NCBI RefSeq assembly: GCF_029024965.1
Contig: NZ_CP118982.1
Coordinates: 744,001 to 808,000, forward strand
DNA length: 64,000 nt
Reading direction: 5' to 3'
Source of the DNA: Staphylococcus equorum
GTDB lineage: Bacteria; Bacillota; Bacilli; Staphylococcales; Staphylococcaceae
A program made the translations under genes and the position numbers. This document shows, piece by piece, positions 60,481 through 64,000 of this stretch. Position 1 is the stretch's first letter; each line of letters starts with the position of its first letter. The notes beneath the pieces are model-generated. The model ran no database searches, was not told where the DNA came from, and worked only from the letters and a program-made list of their open reading frames with translations.

Positions 60481-61476
60481 TTATGTCATATTTTCCTTGG
60501 CAATTAACTCTAGCAGTGTTTTTCGGTGTGTTTCACCAAAAACGTGTGGTTGAATCATAATTTCGTCAGCATTAAATCTTAAAGCAACATCATTCAGTGC
60601 TTTTATAACATCATTAGGTAAACCTGAAATCACTCTATTTTGGTTAGAAATCTTTTTATCTTGTTCACGTGTTGAGAGTTGTCGATGCATTGCAAATTCA
60701 ATTGAAGGATAAAACTCAGGCTGATCCAAATAACCAATGCGCACTAACCATAAATGAAATGCATGTTCTAATTGAGCTATTTGTGATTGCTGTTGTGCAG
60801 TAATTACAAACGTAGAAATAATAACATAAGATTCACTTTCAGGATGAAATTGTTTAAATAAGTCACGATAATGATTAATTACATTTTCAGTAATGTGGTT
60901 AGCTTGACCCATAAGTGCAACTACGAAAGGTAATCCTTTTTCTGCAGCGATTGCAGCACTTTGTTTACTCATGCCTAATATAAACATACTCGGCTTCGTA
61001 TCGATTAATGGCGTTGCTTGTAACCCTTTAAAACGGTGATTATAAGTATTGTCATCATTAAAATAATGCATTAAATCATTAATTTGTGTTTTATAACTTA
61101 TATCTTTTGTTTTAGCTTCATTTAAAGCATGATTCACATTTTTGAAGCTAGGCGAGTGTCCTGTGCCTAAATCGACGCGTCCAGGGTGACGTGCTTCCAT
61201 TAATTTAAATTGTTCTGCAATTTTATATGCACTATAATGAGGCAGCATAATACCGCCACTTCCAATATGAATGGAGGATGTTTGTTCTAAGAGTGACATC
61301 ATAACCATTTCAGGCGCACTAGAGGCTACAGAATGCACTTGATGATGCTCTGCCACCCAATAGCGATAAAAGCCTAATGACTCAGCTAATTGAGCTAATT
61401 CAACGGTATGATTTAAAGCCTGTGTCGCGTTGCGGCCTTCAAAAATTGGAACATAATCTAAAATACTTAGTTTCAC
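60481..61476 (-). CDS. Luciferase-like (LLM class) flavin oxidoreductase
   Basis: A 331-residue bacterial-luciferase-type TIM barrel of the MsnO8-like group, probably an FMNH2-dependent monooxygenase or flavin reductase. Diagnostic: LAESLGFYRYWVAEHHQVHSVASSAPEM (residues ~33-60), IGSGGIMLPHYSAYKIAEQF and RVDLGTGHS. Start is GTG 61476 behind AAGGAGATA. It is divergent from an MDR reductase gene with a 147-bp gap. Substrate unknown. Confidence 0.87.
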   Translation of the reverse strand: MKLSILDYVPIFEGRNATQALNHTVELAQLAESLGFYRYWVAEHHQVHSVASSAPEMVMMSLLEQTSSIHIGSGGIMLPHYSAYKIAEQFKLMEARHPGRVDLGTGHSPSFKNVNHALNEAKTKDISYKTQINDLMHYFNDDNTYNHRFKGLQATPLIDTKPSMFILGMSKQSAAIAAEKGLPFVVALMGQANHITENVINHYRDLFKQFHPESESYVIISTFVITAQQQSQIAQLEHAFHLWLVRIGYLDQPEFYPSIEFAMHRQLSTREQDKKISNQNRVISGLPNDVIKALNDVALRFNADEIMIQPHVFGETHRKTLLELIAKENMT

Positions 61477-61623
61477 TTCAATATCTCCTTATTACTATAT
61501 ATCAATCAGTATATGAATTTAACGTAAGCATAACATGACCACATAGAGCTCAATAAGCGATTTGATTGATTGCACTGTTATATCACTATAAAATGAAAGA
61601 AAATAGCGAATGGAGGCAATATA

Positions 61624-62631
61624 ATGAATACAGAACAAATCGTATTAGCTAAGAGACCTGAAGGCATTCCTTCAGATGAGATATTTAAATATGAAACTGT
61701 TGAAATAGATATGCCGAAAAAAGATGAAATTCAAGTAGAAGCGTTATATATATCAGTAGATCCATATATGCGCGGACGTATGGATGATAGTGATTCTTAT
61801 ATCACACCATTCCAAATTGATGAACCTTTATCAGGGCATGTTGTTGGTAAAGTCATTGCATCAGAAGCAGATGGTTTTGATAAAGGTGACATTGTTACTG
61901 GACAATTCCCTTGGCAAAAACTAAGCAATGTCCCAGCAAAGCATGTTATTAAGGTATCTAACACAGATGTTCCACTACATTTATATTTAAGCGTGTTAGG
62001 CATGCCTGGTCAAACAGCATATCATGGGCTATTAAAAATTGGACAACCGAAAGAAGGCGAAACAGTTGTTGTATCTGCAGCATCTGGCGCGGTTGGTTCA
62101 GTGGTAGGACAAATTGCTAAATTGAAAGGTGCTTATGTTGTAGGTATTGCAGGTGGCCCTGAAAAAACAACATACTTAACAGAAACATTAGGTTTTGATG
62201 CGAGTGTGGATTATAAAGCAGATGATTTTTCAGAACAACTTGCTAAAGCAGTACCAAATGGTGTAGATGTGTATTTCGAAAACGTCGGTGGATTGATTGC
62301 TGATGAAGTAATGAAACACTTAAATCAATTTGCTCGAATTCCTGTTTGTGGAGCAATTTCTGGTTACAATGATACAACGATTGAACATGGTCCACGTATT
62401 CAACCCATCCTCATAAAATCACAAGCATTAATGAAAGGCTTTATTGTGGCAAATTATGCAGATGATTTCGCAAATGCGAGTAAACAACTTGCCCAATGGG
62501 TCCAAGAAGATAAAATAAAAACAAAAACGTCAGTCATGAATGGATTTGAACACATACCAGAGGCATTTAGAAACTTATTTACAGGCGATAACTTTGGCAA
62601 ACAAGTTGTACAGGTGTCAGACAATATCTAA
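61624..62631 (+). CDS. NADP-dependent MDR oxidoreductase (CurA/LTB4DH-like)
   Basis: A 335-residue zinc-independent medium-chain reductase. ISVDPYMRGRM near the N-terminus, MPGQTAYHGLL, then the Rossmann motif VSAASGAVGSVVGQIAKLKG (residues ~150-169) and DVYFENVGG, all typical of leukotriene B4 12-hydroxydehydrogenase/2-alkenal reductases that reduce alpha,beta-unsaturated carbonyls with NADPH. SD GGAGGC. It is followed after 21 bp by a second MDR gene, likely one transcript. Confidence 0.9.
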   Translation: MNTEQIVLAKRPEGIPSDEIFKYETVEIDMPKKDEIQVEALYISVDPYMRGRMDDSDSYITPFQIDEPLSGHVVGKVIASEADGFDKGDIVTGQFPWQKLSNVPAKHVIKVSNTDVPLHLYLSVLGMPGQTAYHGLLKIGQPKEGETVVVSAASGAVGSVVGQIAKLKGAYVVGIAGGPEKTTYLTETLGFDASVDYKADDFSEQLAKAVPNGVDVYFENVGGLIADEVMKHLNQFARIPVCGAISGYNDTTIEHGPRIQPILIKSQALMKGFIVANYADDFANASKQLAQWVQEDKIKTKTSVMNGFEHIPEAFRNLFTGDNFGKQVVQVSDNI

Positions 62632-62652
62632 ACATTAAAGGAGATATGTAAT

Positions 62653-63672
62653 ATGAAAGCAATAGGTGCAGATACTCGTTTTGATCTAGATGAAGGAAAT
62701 CAGTTCTATGAATTTGAAGTTGAACGACCTGAACCAACGCAATACGAACTTTTAGTACGTGTAAAAGCGATTAGTGTTAATCCTGTAGATACTAAAATAA
62801 GACAGTCTCCTGTTAACGAGCCACCACGAGTTCTAGGCTTTGATGCTGTTGGTGTGGTAGAAGCGGTAGGTGAAGAAATTAATCATTTTAAAGTTGGCGA
62901 CGAAGTATTTTATTCTGGCTCTCCTGCATATCAAGGTTCTAATCAAGAATACCAACTTGTTGATGAGCGTCTTGTCGCTAAAAAACCTAAAAATATAAGT
63001 GTTGCTGAAGCTGCAAGTTTACCTTTAACAGGACTCACTGCATCAGAAACATTATTTGATGTATTTAAAATTTCGCATAATCCAGAAGATAATAAAGGTA
63101 AGTCTATTTTAATTATCAATGGTGCAGGTGGTGTAGGAAGTATTGCAACGCAAATAGCTAAACATCATGGACTCCATGTTATTACAACCGCTTCACGAGA
63201 AGAAACGTATCTTTGGTCTAAAGATATGGGTGCAGATATTGTATTAAATCATAAAAATGATTTAGTTAAAGAGTTTGAAAAATATGAAATAAGCGAAGTT
63301 GATTATATTTTCTGTACATTTGATACAGATCAATACTATGAAAAAATGATCGAACTCGTAAAACCAAGAGGGATCATTGCAACCATTGTCGCTTTTAAAA
63401 ATAAACAAGATTTAAACTTACTCAAACCTAAAAGTATTACATTTACACATGAATATATGTATTCAAGACCGCTACATGAAACTGAAGACATGACTTTACA
63501 TCGTGACTATTTAACGGACATTTCTGAAAAAATAGAAGCGAATGTATATCAACCAACTTTAAATGAAGTGATAGATGGTTTAACAGCAAATAGTCTGTTC
63601 GAAGCACATACGAAACTTGAAAATCAAAACATGATTGGTAAATTAGTAATTCAACTCAATCAAGAATCATAA
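62653..63672 (+). CDS. Zinc-type alcohol dehydrogenase-like MDR protein
   Basis: A 339-residue MDR-superfamily reductase of the quinone-reductase-like group: [47 protein letters not shown] and the dinucleotide motif [19 protein letters not shown] (residues ~153-171). Conserved zinc cysteines are not seen, so it is probably a zinc-free quinone or enone reductase despite the usual annotation. SD AAAGGAG. Runs to a terminator 56 bp downstream. Confidence 0.9.
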   Translation: MKAIGADTRFDLDEGNQFYEFEVERPEPTQYELLVRVKAISVNPVDTKIRQSPVNEPPRVLGFDAVGVVEAVGEEINHFKVGDEVFYSGSPAYQGSNQEYQLVDERLVAKKPKNISVAEAASLPLTGLTASETLFDVFKISHNPEDNKGKSILIINGAGGVGSIATQIAKHHGLHVITTASREETYLWSKDMGADIVLNHKNDLVKEFEKYEISEVDYIFCTFDTDQYYEKMIELVKPRGIIATIVAFKNKQDLNLLKPKSITFTHEYMYSRPLHETEDMTLHRDYLTDISEKIEANVYQPTLNEVIDGLTANSLFEAHTKLENQNMIGKLVIQLNQES

Positions 63673-63727
63673 GTTATAAATATTAAAATCTGTCATGTTA
63701 ATGTGTTATGAAATTAATATACTAGAT

Positions 63728-63775
63728 AAGCCTTCCAAGCAATTACCTTATGGGTGAATAATTGGAAGGCTTTTA
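63728..63775 (+). terminator. Terminator after the MDR gene pair
   Basis: AAGCCTTCCAA pairs with TTGGAAGGCTT around a 23-nt loop and is followed by TTTT. Confidence 0.82.
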
Positions 63776-63857
63776 AATATGTAAATTTATTATAATTACA
63801 CATTTAATAAATCTATTTATAGTGTTTAAATAAGATTATAATAATCCTTAAAAGTGG

Positions 63858-63886
63858 TTACAAATATGGAATATATTAAGTATGAT
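63858..63886 (+). promoter_or_regulatory. Promoter of the gene at the window end
   Basis: TTACAA (63858-63863) and TATGAT (63881-63886) are separated by 17 bp, with AAGGGAGAG (63911-63919) downstream as SD. Confidence 0.55.
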
Positions 63887-63931
63887 AGGGTATGTATCTT
63901 ACATAAAGCAAAGGGAGAGTGTAATTTTGTT

Positions 63932-64000
63932 ATGCATTTTAAAAAAATGACAGCAGTATTTTGGGTGGCATTAGCTATTTGTACGGTATTTGTACTCTAT
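63932..64000 (+). CDS. Start of a membrane protein, possibly a BCCT-type transporter (partial)
   Basis: Only 23 codons are visible, beginning MHFKKMTAVFWVALAICTV: a short basic start followed by a hydrophobic helix. The spacing to AAGGGAGAG is long (about 13 nt), so the ATG at 63947 inside the frame cannot be excluded. In S. aureus a glycine betaine transporter (opuD2) follows a similar MDR gene, and the opening residues fit BCCT proteins, but the assignment rests mainly on context. Confidence 0.45.
   Translation, partial: MHFKKMTAVFWVALAICTVFVLY

Overview
This window is a low-GC Gram-positive chromosome segment, and the gene content places it in Staphylococcus. Genus markers are fmhB (femX), a SarA-family gene very like sarV, a FhuD2-type siderophore lipoprotein, and the S10-spc-alpha ribosomal cluster followed by ecfA1-ecfA2-ecfT-truA-rplM-rpsI. 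A galR-galKET cluster and a glcU-gdh pair suggest the S. saprophyticus/S. xylosus group rather than S. aureus. That species-level placement is inference.

Layout. 1-2.8 kb: minus-strand polar amino-acid ABC importer (ATPase, lipoprotein, two permeases, the last cut by the window edge), divergent from an acyl-CoA-dehydrogenase-like flavoprotein. 4.2-7.6 kb: Fur-box-preceded fhuD2, bioY with a BirA-type operator, a GNAT acetyltransferase and convergent fdhD. 7.8-12.6 kb: galR, then galK-galE-galT. 12.7-22.1 kb: molybdate uptake (modABC) and a complete molybdenum cofactor set (moeB, moaB, moaC, moeA, mobB, moaE, moaD, mobA, moaA), interrupted by a GbsR/MarR-type regulator. 22.5-40.1 kb: sarV, a MarR/MFS pair, a glyoxalase-like protein, fmhB, a large RND permease, an auxin-efflux-type carrier, glcU-gdh, a GNAT enzyme, topB, an NCS2 purine permease and several small membrane proteins. 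Among these is a 58-residue ORF at 31212-31388. 40.2-54.4 kb: one long run from rpsJ to rplQ, including secY, adk, infA and rpoA. 54.98-59.3 kb: ECF energizing module, truA, rplM, rpsI. 59.5-64 kb: a DUF915-type hydrolase, a luciferase-like oxidoreductase, two MDR reductases and the first codons of a probable transporter.

How parts connect. BioY encoded near 5.3 kb has no adjacent ATPase or T subunit, so it probably uses the shared EcfA1A2T module encoded at 55-57 kb. ModABC and FdhD fit with the cofactor genes as support for molybdoenzymes whose structural genes lie outside the window. GalKET converts galactose to UDP-glucose/glucose-1-phosphate, but no galactose permease or mutarotase lies beside it.

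The most notable non-coding feature is a dispersed intergenic repeat family. Two near full-length copies of about 225 bp lie in opposite orientations (32451-32675 and 54573-54800), with degenerate or partial copies at 17261-17421, 22903-22956 and about 6670-6700. Four of the five lie between convergent genes, and one appears to have become a terminator. I found no CRISPR array, prophage, transposase, tRNA or rRNA, and no convincing undescribed defence or biosynthetic system. Most of the window is conserved core genome.
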